A stretch of 64,000 nt of DNA from contig JAQWRY010000001.1 of NCBI GenBank assembly GCA_029243485.1, positions 1-64,000 of the forward strand, written 5' to 3'. The first letter of the stretch is position 1. Every line of letters starts with the position of its first letter. The notes under the pieces were generated by a model that saw nothing but the letters and a program-made list of their open reading frames with translations, searched no databases and had not been told where the DNA came from. Origin of the DNA: Candidatus Binatia bacterium (lineage in GTDB: Bacteria; Desulfobacterota; Binatia; UBA12015). The position numbers and the translations under genes are program-made. Below are positions 8,563-17,412 of this stretch, piece after piece.

Positions 8563-9230
8563 TGCGCCGCATCGGCCTGTACGGGGGCAGCTTCAACCCC
8601 ATCCATCTCGGACATCTCCGAACCGCGATCGAAGTGCGAGCCGCCGCCCGGCTCGAGGCCGTGTGGATGATTCCGGCTCACGAGCCGCCGCACAAGGGCC
8701 CCGAAGGCATGGCCCCAGCCGCCGACCGACTCGCCATGCTGCAAGCGGCTCTCGAAGGCGTCCCGGAGCTCCGAGTCGAACCGATCGAGCTCGAGCGGAC
8801 CGGTCCGTCGTACTCGATCGACACTCTTCGGCTCCTCCGAGAGCGCCACGCGGGCGTGGAGTTCGCACTGATCCTCGGCTTCGACGCCTTCCGGGAGCTC
8901 CATACCTGGCACCAGTACGAGACTATGGTTGCCGAGACCGATCTCATCGTCACCACCCGCCCGCCCTACCCCGTCTCGCACGGGGCAAACCCCGCCCAGT
9001 TCGGAAAATTGCCAATTGCCGTCACGCAGGGGTTTTGGTACGACAAAAATATTGGGTGTTACGCTCATGAGAGCGGCCACCGCTTGGAGTTTCTCTCGGT
9101 GACGTCGCTCGATATCTCGGCCTCGACCGTTCGGGCCGACGTCGCCCGCGGCGCCTCGATCAGCTTCCTGGTGCCCGATTCCGTCCAATCCTACATCCTC
9201 GAACGCGGCCTCTATCGCGCCGCGCTCTGA
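8562..9230 (+). CDS. nadD: Nicotinate-nucleotide adenylyltransferase
   Basis: NadD joins ATP and nicotinate mononucleotide to make deamido-NAD. The 222-residue protein has the nucleotidyltransferase motifs GLYGGSFNPIHLGHL at the N terminus and DISASTVR near residue 188, then the family ending VPDSVQSYILERGLY. I prefer the ATG at 8562, which overlaps the proB stop (TGATG); a GTG three bases earlier is equally in frame. Around 9000-9070 the DNA is locally AT-rich, but the protein stays family-like. Confidence 0.93.
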   Translation: MRRIGLYGGSFNPIHLGHLRTAIEVRAAARLEAVWMIPAHEPPHKGPEGMAPAADRLAMLQAALEGVPELRVEPIELERTGPSYSIDTLRLLRERHAGVEFALILGFDAFRELHTWHQYETMVAETDLIVTTRPPYPVSHGANPAQFGKLPIAVTQGFWYDKNIGCYAHESGHRLEFLSVTSLDISASTVRADVARGASISFLVPDSVQSYILERGLYRAAL

Positions 9231-9246
9231 AGCCGGATCATTCCCT

Positions 9247-9678
9247 GTGACACACGAAACTTCCGCAGAACAGAAAGACGACGCGATCTGGTCGCGAGTG
9301 GTGGAGAGCCTCGAAGCCGCCGTGGACAAGAAGGCCTCGGACCCGGTCGTCCTCGATCTGCGCGAGGCCAGTCAGATCGGCGACTACTTCGTCCTGCTCT
9401 CCGCACGATCCGACACCCAGGTCCGCGCGATCGCCAACGAGATCGAACAGCGGTGTAAGCTCGCGGGTGCTCGCGTTCTGTCCCTCGAGGGGAGCCAGAA
9501 CGGGCAGTGGGCCCTGCTCGACTTCGGAGACTTCGTCGTTCACGTCTTCTACGAGCCGGTGCGAAAGTTCTACGATCTGGAACGACTGTGGGCGCGGGCT
9601 CCTCGCTGCGAGATTCCGACCGCCCTCCTGCATCCCCCCACGTCCGGCGATGCGCCGGCCCTGCCCCCAACGAGGTAG
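9247..9678 (+). CDS. rsfS: Ribosomal silencing factor RsfS
   Basis: RsfS binds L14 on the 50S subunit and blocks joining to 30S when nutrients are short. The 143-residue protein shows the conserved core LDLREASQIGDYFVLLSARSDTQ, then LEGSQNGQWALLDFGDFVVHVF and the FYDLERLW ending. About 20 proline-rich residues follow the usual end. A GTG start is used. The nadD-rsfS order is widely conserved, and the gap of 16 bases suggests one operon. Confidence 0.93.
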   Translation: MTHETSAEQKDDAIWSRVVESLEAAVDKKASDPVVLDLREASQIGDYFVLLSARSDTQVRAIANEIEQRCKLAGARVLSLEGSQNGQWALLDFGDFVVHVFYEPVRKFYDLERLWARAPRCEIPTALLHPPTSGDAPALPPTR

Positions 9679-9681
9679 GAC

Positions 9682-11031
9682 GTGCTGCGTCGAATCGCGA
9701 TCATCCTTCTCGTCCTGCTCGTCGGAGGCGGTGTCGCCGTTCTCTTCCACTTCAACGGACACCCGACGACGGTCCACGTCGGGGAGAAAAGTTCGATCGA
9801 GCTGCCGACGGCTGCTCACCTGTTGATCGCTCTCAGCCTCGGAGCGGGACTCGTCGTCTTTGCGGGACTGCTCCGCTCGATCTCGGGAAGCTTCGGTCGC
9901 TGGCGCGAGCGCCGCCGGCAGAAGAAGGCGGCCGCCGTCGACAAGATTCGACAGGAAGGTCGTCACCGACTCTGGGCCGGCGACTTCCACAGCGCCGGTA
10001 AGAAGCTCGCACGCGCGGCGGAGAAAGAACCTCAAGATCTCGAAACCCATCTCGCCTTGGCGCGCTCGCAGCAGGAGCTCGGCGAACTCGAAGCGGCACA
10101 GAAGATCCTCGAGGCCGCACGCGCACAGCACGGTCCCCACCCCCGACTCCTATCCAGACTCGGCAACCTCGCGATGGCCCGCGGCAATAGCGGCGCCGCG
10201 ATCGATGCGTTTCGCGAAGCCGCGGCCACGCAACCGGAGAGCCCGCGCCTTCTCGCCGAGCTGATGGCCGCGCTCGCCGCCGAGGGCCACTACGAAGATG
10301 CCGTCGATGCCGCGCGCCGACGACTCACGCTCGAGCGCCATTCCATTCGTCGCGAGCAGGCCAAGCGCGACTGGCTTGGTGTCCGCTACCGCGCCGCCGT
10401 CGCGCAGAACGATCCGAAGAAGGCGAACGAAGAGCTCAAGCGCCTCGCCTCGGAAGAACCGACGTTCCTCCCGCCACTCATGGAGTTGGCCGCACGTGCT
10501 CGCGCGGACGGCGACGTCCGCGGCGCCGACCGGCTCTACCGTGACTCGCTCCGCCGCCAGCCCAGCGGTGCCGTGCTCGACCGGTTCCAGTCTCTGCACA
10601 CCGGTGCCGGCGAACCCGCGCGCGCGCTCGGCCCCCTGCGGGATGCGTCCGGGAAGACCGCCCTACCCGGCCCCCGGCTTCTACTCGCGCGGACCCTGGT
10701 CGCAGCGGGCAAGCTCGAGGCGGCCGAAGAGGCCCTGGCCGACCTGTCGCGCGAGAGCACGGCCAAGGGCCGCGCCGGCGCGGATATCGCCGCCGAGCGC
10801 GATCTCGTCTCCGGCGAACTGGCGCTGTCCCGCGGCAACGACCGAGAGGCGGCCAAATTGCTCCTGCGGGCGGCGACGGCGCGACGCACCCCCTTCTCCT
10901 ACGCGTGCCAGAGCTGCGGACGAACCAACCGAGAGTGGATACCCTCCTGCGAATGCGGAGCCTACGGTACGTACGACTGGTCAGTCAACGGCGCTGAACA
11001 GGAAGCCGTGAAGGGACGCGAGCCCAGCTAG
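9682..11031 (+). CDS. LapA/LapB-like fusion: membrane anchor, TPR array and rubredoxin-type zinc ribbon
   Basis: The 449-residue protein begins with two hydrophobic segments (about residues 5-22 and 47-66) that frame a short loop, as in LapA (DUF1049). A charged linker, then about seven TPR-like repeats, follow from residue 90. The C terminus (about 407-434) carries CQSCG and CECG, the rubredoxin-type metal site diagnostic of LapB (YciM). In E. coli, LapA and LapB are separate inner-membrane proteins that control LpxC turnover and lipopolysaccharide supply. Here both parts appear in one chain. Its end overlaps the convergent ATPase gene by 51 bases. That the role is the same is inference. Confidence 0.72.
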   Translation: MLRRIAIILLVLLVGGGVAVLFHFNGHPTTVHVGEKSSIELPTAAHLLIALSLGAGLVVFAGLLRSISGSFGRWRERRRQKKAAAVDKIRQEGRHRLWAGDFHSAGKKLARAAEKEPQDLETHLALARSQQELGELEAAQKILEAARAQHGPHPRLLSRLGNLAMARGNSGAAIDAFREAAATQPESPRLLAELMAALAAEGHYEDAVDAARRRLTLERHSIRREQAKRDWLGVRYRAAVAQNDPKKANEELKRLASEEPTFLPPLMELAARARADGDVRGADRLYRDSLRRQPSGAVLDRFQSLHTGAGEPARALGPLRDASGKTALPGPRLLLARTLVAAGKLEAAEEALADLSRESTAKGRAGADIAAERDLVSGELALSRGNDREAAKLLLRAATARRTPFSYACQSCGRTNREWIPSCECGAYGTYDWSVNGAEQEAVKGREPS

Positions 11032-12171
11032 GTCGTGGATGTCGCTCGGCAGGTCGGGGACCTGAACCAGCGGCACTCCTTCGGGCAACCCACGGCGGAA
11101 GAGTTCGGTTCGCAACACGTCGCCGCGCGCGCGCGCCTGCCACGCGACGAGGTTTTCAGCGAGCCGCGACGACACCTCGTCGGCAGAGGCGCCTCCTTCG
11201 GCCGCGCCGAGCGCGTCGCGCACCCGCGGCGCGATCGCTGTCGCAACGGCATCGGCGGATCGCTCATCCGCCTCAATGGCCGGCAACAGAGCGTGCATCC
11301 GGTTCATCACGACGCCCTTGAGAGGCATCCCTCGTTCCGCCATCTGACTTGCGAGATACTCGACCTGCCCGAGCACCTGCTCGTCCGGCCCCGCCACGAG
11401 CACGAACGCGGTTTCCCGCGCGCGCAACAGCGCGGTGACCCGTGCAACGCGCACTTCAAAGCCGTCGAAGAGCTCTCCCATCGAGCCGAAGAAGTCGGTC
11501 ACCTGGCCGAGCGCGGCAACGCCGGTCGCGTCCTCGACCTTCTTCAGCAAGAAGCTGACGGTCTTGTTCATCGTCTGCAGCGTCGACCACCCGGCCGAGA
11601 AGCCGGGCATGAACCAACGGACGATCTTCTTGTCCAGGAAAGCGAGCAGTCGCTCCGGCGCTTCCAGAAAGTCGAGAGCGTGTTGCGTCGGTGGCGTGTC
11701 GACGATGATCAAATCGTATCGTCCGCAGGCATCGAGCTCGCCGAGCTGCTCGACCGCCATGTACTCCTGCGAGCCCGCAAAGCTCTCCGAGAGCTGGCGG
11801 TAGAACGTGTTCTCGAGGATCTTGTCGCGCACCTCGTCCGAAGGCGCGTGGCGCGAAACGAGCTCGTCCCAGCTGCCTTTCTGGTCGAGCATCATCGCCG
11901 TGAGAGAGCCCACGCGGTCGGGCCCGAGCGATTCCAGGGACTCGGGTGCCACGTCACACGGCGTGTTCCCGATCGGACCCACGCCGAGGGAATCGGCGAG
12001 CCGCCGGGCAGGGTCGATCGTCAGCACGATCGCGCGGCGACCGTGGAGCGCACCCCAAAGCGCAAGGGTTGCAGCGGTCGTCGTCTTGCCGACGCCACCG
12101 GAACCGACGCACACCACGATGCGGTGGCCGTCGACGATCTCGGCCAGCTGAGACGAACCGACGGCGGTCAT
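10981..12171 (-). CDS. ArsA/Get3-like ATPase, signature lysine missing (partner 1)
   Basis: This 396-residue ATPase belongs to the ArsA/Get3 group. The P-loop reads GSGGVGKTT: Ser24 stands where the signature lysine of the deviant Walker A box is expected, while the P-loop Lys29 is kept. Switch motifs TIDPARRLADSLG and DTPPTQHALDFLEAP are canonical. It follows a second ATPase gene (12168-13127) with an ATGA overlap. No anion-transport ArsB gene or tail-anchored protein is nearby, so arsenite transport is unlikely. Heterodimerisation with its neighbour is inferred from complementary P-loops. Confidence 0.8.
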   Translation of the reverse strand: MTAVGSSQLAEIVDGHRIVVCVGSGGVGKTTTAATLALWGALHGRRAIVLTIDPARRLADSLGVGPIGNTPCDVAPESLESLGPDRVGSLTAMMLDQKGSWDELVSRHAPSDEVRDKILENTFYRQLSESFAGSQEYMAVEQLGELDACGRYDLIIVDTPPTQHALDFLEAPERLLAFLDKKIVRWFMPGFSAGWSTLQTMNKTVSFLLKKVEDATGVAALGQVTDFFGSMGELFDGFEVRVARVTALLRARETAFVLVAGPDEQVLGQVEYLASQMAERGMPLKGVVMNRMHALLPAIEADERSADAVATAIAPRVRDALGAAEGGASADEVSSRLAENLVAWQARARGDVLRTELFRRGLPEGVPLVQVPDLPSDIHDLAGLASLHGFLFSAVD

Positions 12172-13127
12172 GACGGGTCCCCTCCGCCTTCGGAACGCAG
12201 GATCCCGGCCAGGGCGAGCACCTCGGTCGCGCCAAACTCTTCTCGGAAGAGATAGGGAAACACGGTCGTCGTCGTCCCGGTGGCCTCGCGCAGCCTTTCC
12301 ACCTGCCGTGCATTGAGGCGCGCCCAGCCCGCCTCTTCTTCTGCGCGTCTCACTGCCTCCGCGAACAGAAGATCATCGCTGCGCCGCTCCTCGTCCGACA
12401 CGGCACGACCGAGCCGCTCGAGTACCGACGGGTCGCACGGGGCGCTGTGCACCTGGTTCAAGACGAGAGCGGCGATGGAGAGACCGATCTCTCCGAGTCC
12501 GGAGAAGATCTCCAGCGTCTCGTTCGCGGGCATCTCCTCCGCGGTCGAGACCACCACCACCGCAGTCGCGAGCGGGTCACGCAGCAGCCCGAGTACACGC
12601 TCGGCCTCACGGTGCACGAGCCCGACCGGAAACGCCTCGAGCGCCGCGGCCGGCATGCGCAAGTACTGGAGGCTATGCCCCGTGGCCGGCGCGTCGACGA
12701 GGACGATCTCGGGTGCATCCTCGGCACCCGATTCGGATCGATTGGCCTCGAACCAGATCTTGCCGACGGTCATGAGCTCCTTGAGTCCGGGAGCGGCCGC
12801 GACGAAGTATTGGTAGATCGCGCTTTCGAAGATCGTGCTCAGCAATCTCCGCACGGGGATGACCATCGCGAGGTACTCTTCGAGCGCCGCTCGGCCGTCG
12901 ACCGCGAGGTACGAAATCCGCTCGAGGCCCGAAGCCGGATCCGCGGCGCGGCGCAGCCCGCCCAGCGCATGCTCCAATCCCCGCGCCCCTTCCAACTCCA
13001 CCACCAGGACGCGCTTCCCGCGTCGTGCCGCCTCCAACGCCAACGCGAGCGTCACGGTCGTGCGACCGACGCCTCCCTTCCCGACGGTGAAGAGCAAGCG
13101 ACGGGCGAGAAGCGCCGAGAGGCTCAC
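12168..13127 (-). CDS. ArsA/Get3-like ATPase, P-loop lysine replaced by arginine (partner 2)
   Basis: This 319-residue ATPase is of the same fold as its neighbour. Its deviant Walker A reads GKGGVGRTT: the signature Lys17 is present but the P-loop lysine is Arg22. The switch I Asp-Pro-Ala is also altered ([14 protein letters not shown]), whereas [10 protein letters not shown] is kept. Thus its own nucleotide site is probably weak, and it may serve mainly to donate the signature lysine. The GTG start overlaps the fabF stop as GTGA. Mycobacteria have a comparable tandem pair (Rv3679-Rv3680, from memory). Confidence 0.78.
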   Translation of the reverse strand: MSLSALLARRLLFTVGKGGVGRTTVTLALALEAARRGKRVLVVELEGARGLEHALGGLRRAADPASGLERISYLAVDGRAALEEYLAMVIPVRRLLSTIFESAIYQYFVAAAPGLKELMTVGKIWFEANRSESGAEDAPEIVLVDAPATGHSLQYLRMPAAALEAFPVGLVHREAERVLGLLRDPLATAVVVVSTAEEMPANETLEIFSGLGEIGLSIAALVLNQVHSAPCDPSVLERLGRAVSDEERRSDDLLFAEAVRRAEEEAGWARLNARQVERLREATGTTTTVFPYLFREEFGATEVLALAGILRSEGGGDPS

Positions 13128-14404
13128 AGAGCTCCCGCTTCGGCCCCGTTCCGGTCCGCCCGCTGGAACACCAGGCACGCGTTCGTTCCACCGAACCCGA
13201 ACGAATTCGAGATCGCGATCTTCACATCGACGGCGCGCGCCTCGTTGGGCACGTAGTCGAGATCGCATGCGGGGTCGGACTCTTCCTGATTGATCGTCGG
13301 CGGCAAGGTCTGCTCGCGAAGAGCCAGCGTCGTGAAAACGGACTCCACGCCTCCCGCCGCCCCGAGCAGATGGCCCGTCATCGACTTCGTGGAACTCACG
13401 GCCAGCTTCTTCGCGTGCTCACCGAAGACGTCCTTGATGGCCAAGGTCTCGTTCGAATCGTTGAACTGCGTCGAGGTGCCGTGCGCGTTGATGTAGTCGA
13501 CGTCGGACGGCGCGATGTCGGCGTCGTCGAGCGCGAGACGCATACACTCGGCCGCGCCCCGGCCCTCCGGCGCTGGCTTCGTGATGTGATACGCGTCGCC
13601 GCTAGCGCCGTAGCCGATCACTTCCCCCTGGATGTGAGCACCACGCGCCTTGGCCGCTTCCCATTCTTCGAGGATCAGGATTCCCGCGCCCTCGCCCATC
13701 ACGAAGCCGTCTCTCCCGAGATCAAAGGGGCGGCTCGCGCGCTCGGGCTCGTCGTTGCGCGTGGAGAGCGCACGCATGATGCCGAAGCCCGCAACGCCCA
13801 GAGCGGTGATCGCGGCTTCCGCGCCGCCGCAGATCGCCGCATCGAGATACCCGTCGCGGATCTGGCGGAATCCGTCACCGACGCCGTGTGCGCCCGAGGC
13901 GCACGCGCTCGTCGGCGCGTAGTTGATCCCGCGCGCACCGAAACGCATCGAGATGTGCCCCGGCGCAAGGTTCCCGATCAGCTTGGGAATGAAGAACGGC
14001 GAGAGCCTTTTGAGGCGGGACTCGATGTACGCGTTGTGCGTGTCCTCGATGGTCTGAAGACCGCCGATCCCGACGCCGACAATGCAGCCTACGCGCGCGG
14101 CATTGGAATCGTCGATGGTGAGCTTGGAGTCCTCCATCGCCATCGTCGCTGCTGCCATCGCGTACTGGATGAAGGCATCCATCCGACGCAAATCTTTCTT
14201 CTCGAGGTAGTCGAGCGGCTCGAAGTCGACCTCACCGGCGATCCTCGCCGGATAGTCCTCACACTCGAACTTGGTGATCCGGCGGATGCCCGACTTTCCC
14301 GCACAAAGCCCGGCCCAGTTCGCGTCGACGCCGAGCCCCAAAGGACTCACGACGCCCAGGCCCGTGATGGCCACTCTGCGGGCCGGTCGCAACGCGCGGG
14401 TCAT
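13124..14404 (-). CDS. fabF: Beta-ketoacyl-ACP synthase II
   Basis: FabF condenses acyl-ACP with malonyl-ACP to elongate fatty acids. The 426-residue enzyme starts [15 protein letters not shown]. It shows the nucleophile region [10 protein letters not shown], the two histidines in NAHGTST and [10 protein letters not shown], and the final [11 protein letters not shown]. The ATG at 14404 is preceded by a G-rich ribosome site; more upstream codons exist in frame but lack the fold. The two ArsA-like genes follow with overlapping codons, so they share its transcript. No acpP or fabG lies beside it. Confidence 0.95.
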   Translation of the reverse strand: MTRALRPARRVAITGLGVVSPLGLGVDANWAGLCAGKSGIRRITKFECEDYPARIAGEVDFEPLDYLEKKDLRRMDAFIQYAMAAATMAMEDSKLTIDDSNAARVGCIVGVGIGGLQTIEDTHNAYIESRLKRLSPFFIPKLIGNLAPGHISMRFGARGINYAPTSACASGAHGVGDGFRQIRDGYLDAAICGGAEAAITALGVAGFGIMRALSTRNDEPERASRPFDLGRDGFVMGEGAGILILEEWEAAKARGAHIQGEVIGYGASGDAYHITKPAPEGRGAAECMRLALDDADIAPSDVDYINAHGTSTQFNDSNETLAIKDVFGEHAKKLAVSSTKSMTGHLLGAAGGVESVFTTLALREQTLPPTINQEESDPACDLDYVPNEARAVDVKIAISNSFGFGGTNACLVFQRADRNGAEAGAL

Positions 14405-14565
14405 ACCGCACCCCCCACTCGAGCCTGCACCATGACCGGGAAAAGCACTGCCCCGTAGGTACGGAACCTCTCCGAGGAGTGTCAAGAGAGGAGGCCCCGG
14501 GGCGACAGCGCGAATCCGGCCGATTGTTTGCCCCCGCAAACCCGGTCGTTTACCGTTGCCATTAT

Positions 14566-15399
14566 ATGTCGTTTCCGTGTTCGTCCGGGAGAGTCGCTCT
14601 CCGTTTTTTGCTCGCAGGCCTCGTCGTCGTGACGTCCTCGGCCTGCGGCAAGAGCGCCATGCAGGTGGAGTCCCCCGACGCGCTCTACCAGGAGGCCGTG
14701 TCCGAACACGCCGACGAGGACTACGATATCGCCGTCCAGAAGTACCGGCAGCTGCTCGACCACTACCCGCTCGACCCTCGAGCCCAGGAGATCGAACTCC
14801 GGATCGCGCATGCCCACCTGGCAAACGAATCCCACCCGGAAGCGATCGCCGCCTTCAGCGACTTCCAGCGCATGCACCCGACGAGCCCACATGTACCCGA
14901 GGTCGAGTACCGGATCGGCCAGGCCTACGTGGAGCAGATCGACTCGATTGATCGCGACCTCGGGGCGGCCCGGAATGCGCACGCGCGGCTCCAGAGCATC
15001 CTCGCCCGGTATCCCAACTCCGAGTTCAACAAGGATGCGATCGACCAGCTCCACTACGTGCGCGAGCACCTCGCGGGTCGAGAACTCTACATCGCCGAGT
15101 ACTACTTCGACCGCGACCACTATCCCGCCGGATGGGTTCGCACGGCCACGGTCCTGGCCCTTTTCCCGGAAACGACGACGGCCGCCCTTGCCGCCGAGCG
15201 TCTCGCCTCCGCCGCGTCCGACGTCGGCGATGAGGAAACCGCAAAACTCGCCACGGCTGCCGCAGCGGAACTCGAAGAAGCCGACCGCGAAGAGGACGGC
15301 GCACCCGGCGCGCGACGCTCCCCGGGGCCGGCCCTTCTCGCTCTTCGCGCCCACCTGCAAACCCTTCCCCCACCCGACAGCGAAGACGAAGGAGCGTGA
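14566..15399 (+). CDS. bamD: BamD-like outer-membrane assembly lipoprotein
   Basis: The 277-residue protein has a signal peptide ending TSSAC, a somewhat weak lipobox with Cys27 or so as the lipid site. TPR repeats follow ([37 protein letters not shown]). The family signature RYPNSEF and [18 protein letters not shown] region identifies BamD, which helps BamA insert beta-barrel proteins. The C-terminal 70 residues are longer and acidic. A small GTTTGC/GCAAAC hairpin lies upstream at 14525-14540. The next gene overlaps the stop as GTGA, linking it oddly to sulfur-carrier genes. Confidence 0.82.
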   Translation: MSFPCSSGRVALRFLLAGLVVVTSSACGKSAMQVESPDALYQEAVSEHADEDYDIAVQKYRQLLDHYPLDPRAQEIELRIAHAHLANESHPEAIAAFSDFQRMHPTSPHVPEVEYRIGQAYVEQIDSIDRDLGAARNAHARLQSILARYPNSEFNKDAIDQLHYVREHLAGRELYIAEYYFDRDHYPAGWVRTATVLALFPETTTAALAAERLASAASDVGDEETAKLATAAAAELEEADREEDGAPGARRSPGPALLALRAHLQTLPPPDSEDEGA

Positions 15400-16055
15400 A
15401 CCTCCGAGCCGCGATCGTCGGCGTCGGGGGCCTTGGCGCACCAGCCGCGGTCGCCCTTGCTCACGTCGGCGCGGCGCTGTCGCTCTTCGATCCCGACCGG
15501 GTCGAACTCTCGAATCTCCCCCGCCAGCCTGCGTTCGGCGAGGCGGATCTCGGTGAAGAGAAGGCGGAATGCTGCGCCAGGCGACTCCGAGCTGAGCACA
15601 CCGGCCTCGACGTCCGAGCCCACGTGGCGACGATCGGTCGCGACAACGGCGCGGGCTTGCTTGGCGGTCACCACGTGATCGTCGACGCGACCGACGGCAT
15701 GACCGCAAAGGTCCTGCTGAACGACCTGGCCCTCGAGCTGGGTGTGCCCCTGGTTCACGCCGGCGTCCTGGGCCTCGATGGTCAGCTCATGACCATCGTC
15801 CCACGCCGCTCTGCCTGCCTCCGTTGCCTGTTCGTCGAGCTCCCGCCCGAAGACGAGATCCCGAGCTGCCAACAGGCCGGTATCCTCGGCCCGGTGGTCG
15901 GCGCCATCGGGCTGGCGGCCGCCCGGGAGGCCCACGCGGTGCTCGAAGATCGCTCGCCCCCGCTGGAGAATCGCCTCGCGATCCTGAACGGCGCCGCTCT
16001 GAAATGGCGCCAGATCGCCCTTCGCCGCAATCCAAGCTGCCCGCGGTGCACCTAG
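15396..16055 (+). CDS. E1-like adenylyltransferase (ThiF/MoeB/HesA family), lacks N-terminal arm
   Basis: The 219-residue enzyme has a Rossmann nucleotide site GVGGLGAP at residues 9-16. It also has the ATP-handling motif DRVELSNLPRQ, the catalytic Cys158 in PSCQQAGILGPV and zinc cysteines CLRC (141-144) and CPRC near the end. Such enzymes adenylate the C-terminal glycine of a ubiquitin-like sulfur carrier. Here the carrier gene follows 67 bases later. The usual N-terminal arm with the RYSRQ arginine is absent: the protein starts directly at the first beta strand. That arm is instead present in the degenerate E1 homologue at 17413-18039. Confidence 0.82.
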   Translation: MNLRAAIVGVGGLGAPAAVALAHVGAALSLFDPDRVELSNLPRQPAFGEADLGEEKAECCARRLRAEHTGLDVRAHVATIGRDNGAGLLGGHHVIVDATDGMTAKVLLNDLALELGVPLVHAGVLGLDGQLMTIVPRRSACLRCLFVELPPEDEIPSCQQAGILGPVVGAIGLAAAREAHAVLEDRSPPLENRLAILNGAALKWRQIALRRNPSCPRCT

Positions 16056-16122
16056 TGGACCGCCCTTGCGAACCCGTTTCCCCGTAGCCAATATCCATTC
16101 AGAAAGAGGAGGTTTCCGTACC

Positions 16123-16404
16123 ATGCCTGTGACCGTCAAGGTTCCCACCCCGCTCCGAAAATTCACCGCTGGCTCCGAGTCCATCGAGGGCAACGGTGGC
16201 ACGATGGGCGCCCTCGTCGAAGACCTCGAGCAGCGCCACCCCGGGATCCGCGAGCGGATATGCGACGATCAAGGCAAGGTTCGCCGCTTCGTCAATCTGT
16301 ACGTCAACGGCGAGGACATCCGCTTCCTGCAGCAACTCGACACCCCGGTGAAGGATGGCGACGAGATCTCGATCGTTCCCGCGATCGCCGGGGGCGCCCT
16401 CTGA
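16123..16404 (+). CDS. cysO: CysO-like sulfur-carrier protein (MoaD/ThiS fold), masked Gly-Gly
   Basis: This 93-residue beta-grasp protein resembles mycobacterial CysO: VTVKVPTPLRKFT at the start, RRFVNLYVNGEDIRF in the middle and VPAIAGGAL at the end. Carriers of this type bear sulfur as a thiocarboxylate on the final glycine and pass it to a CysM-type cysteine synthase. Here Gly90-Gly91 are followed by Ala-Leu, so a protease, probably of the JAMM/Mec+ type, must first trim the tail. The ATG has an AGGAGG site upstream. A JAMM gene is not in this window. Confidence 0.82.
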   Translation: MPVTVKVPTPLRKFTAGSESIEGNGGTMGALVEDLEQRHPGIRERICDDQGKVRRFVNLYVNGEDIRFLQQLDTPVKDGDEISIVPAIAGGAL

Positions 16405-16463
16405 GCCGGCCTCACCCACCCAGTGGTGGTCTGACGAGGCCCGACGGTCTGCGTGCGAACAGC

Positions 16464-17390
16464 GTGGCCGAGCTCGTGGGCCGCACGCCGCTGATCCAGC
16501 TTACCGGCGTGACTCGCGACCTTCCGAAGGACGTCCGCGTCTGGGCAAAGCTGGAGGGCTTCAATCCGGGTGGGTCCGTCAAAGACCGCCCCGCGCTGCG
16601 GATGCTTCAAGAAGGACTTCGCACGGGAGCGTTGCGCCCGGGCAAGGTCGTCATTGATTCCACCTCGGGCAACACCGGCATCGCGCTCGCGATGATGGGT
16701 GCCGCACTGGGCTACCCGGTTCACCTCGTAATTCCGGGCAACGTGAGCGTCGAGCGAAGGCAGATCATCGAGGCGTACGGCGCGGTCGCGATCGAGAGCG
16801 ACCCGCTCGAGGGCTCCGACGGCGCGATCCGGCATTGCCGCGAAGTGATCGCCCGCGACCCCGACCGGTACTTCAAGCCCGACCAGTACTTCAATCCCGC
16901 CAACCCGCTGGCCCACTACGAAACAACCGGCCCTGAACTCTGGGAGCAGACCGAGGGAAAGATCACGCATTTCCTGGCGGGAATCGGGACCAGCGGAACG
17001 GTGATGGGCACCGGACGGTTCCTGAAGGAGAAGAACCAGGCGGTCCAGATCCTCGCGGTCGAGCCGGACGATTCCTTCCACGGGATCGAGGGCCTGAAGC
17101 ACATGGAGAGCTCGATCGTGCCCGGCATCTACAAAGAAGCCGAGCTTGACGGAAAGGTGCCCGTCGGCACCGAAGAAGCGTACGACATGGTCTACCGACT
17201 GGGTCGGGAAGACGGACTCCTGGTCGGCCAATCCGCCGGCGGTGCCTGCTGGGCCGCACTCGAGGTCGCGAGCAAGCTCGACCAGGGCGAAGTCGTCACC
17301 GTATTCCCCGACTTCGGGGAGAAGTACCTGAGCACAACGCTCTGGGCCGGCTGGGCGGACATCGGTCCGCCCGTTCGCGCGAACGGCTGA
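16464..17390 (+). CDS. cysM: Cysteine synthase, CysM type (carrier-dependent)
   Basis: This 308-residue PLP enzyme has the cofactor lysine Lys40 in NPGGSVKDRPA and the phosphate loop TSGNTGIAL. Its LIQLTGVTRDL start and the GQSAGGACWAALE ending resemble cysteine synthase B. Adjacent to a CysO-like carrier it most likely uses the carrier thiocarboxylate, with O-phosphoserine as expected acceptor, rather than free sulfide. The GTG at 16464 is chosen for length; no strong ribosome site is seen and CTG codons lie upstream. A second synthase, cysK, lies at 51001. Confidence 0.85.
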   Translation: MAELVGRTPLIQLTGVTRDLPKDVRVWAKLEGFNPGGSVKDRPALRMLQEGLRTGALRPGKVVIDSTSGNTGIALAMMGAALGYPVHLVIPGNVSVERRQIIEAYGAVAIESDPLEGSDGAIRHCREVIARDPDRYFKPDQYFNPANPLAHYETTGPELWEQTEGKITHFLAGIGTSGTVMGTGRFLKEKNQAVQILAVEPDDSFHGIEGLKHMESSIVPGIYKEAELDGKVPVGTEEAYDMVYRLGREDGLLVGQSAGGACWAALEVASKLDQGEVVTVFPDFGEKYLSTTLWAGWADIGPPVRANG

Positions 17391-17412
17391 GACACTCGCG
17401 CCGAGGCAACCG

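Noticed and set aside
9000-9070. Locally AT-rich patch inside nadD, suspected as an insertion
   Set aside because: The translation remains continuous and the following NadD motifs are in place, so this is ordinary variation.
14525-14540. GTTTGC/GCAAAC inverted repeat upstream of bamD, as an operator
   Set aside because: It is a single short hairpin with no second copy elsewhere in the window and no adjacent regulator.
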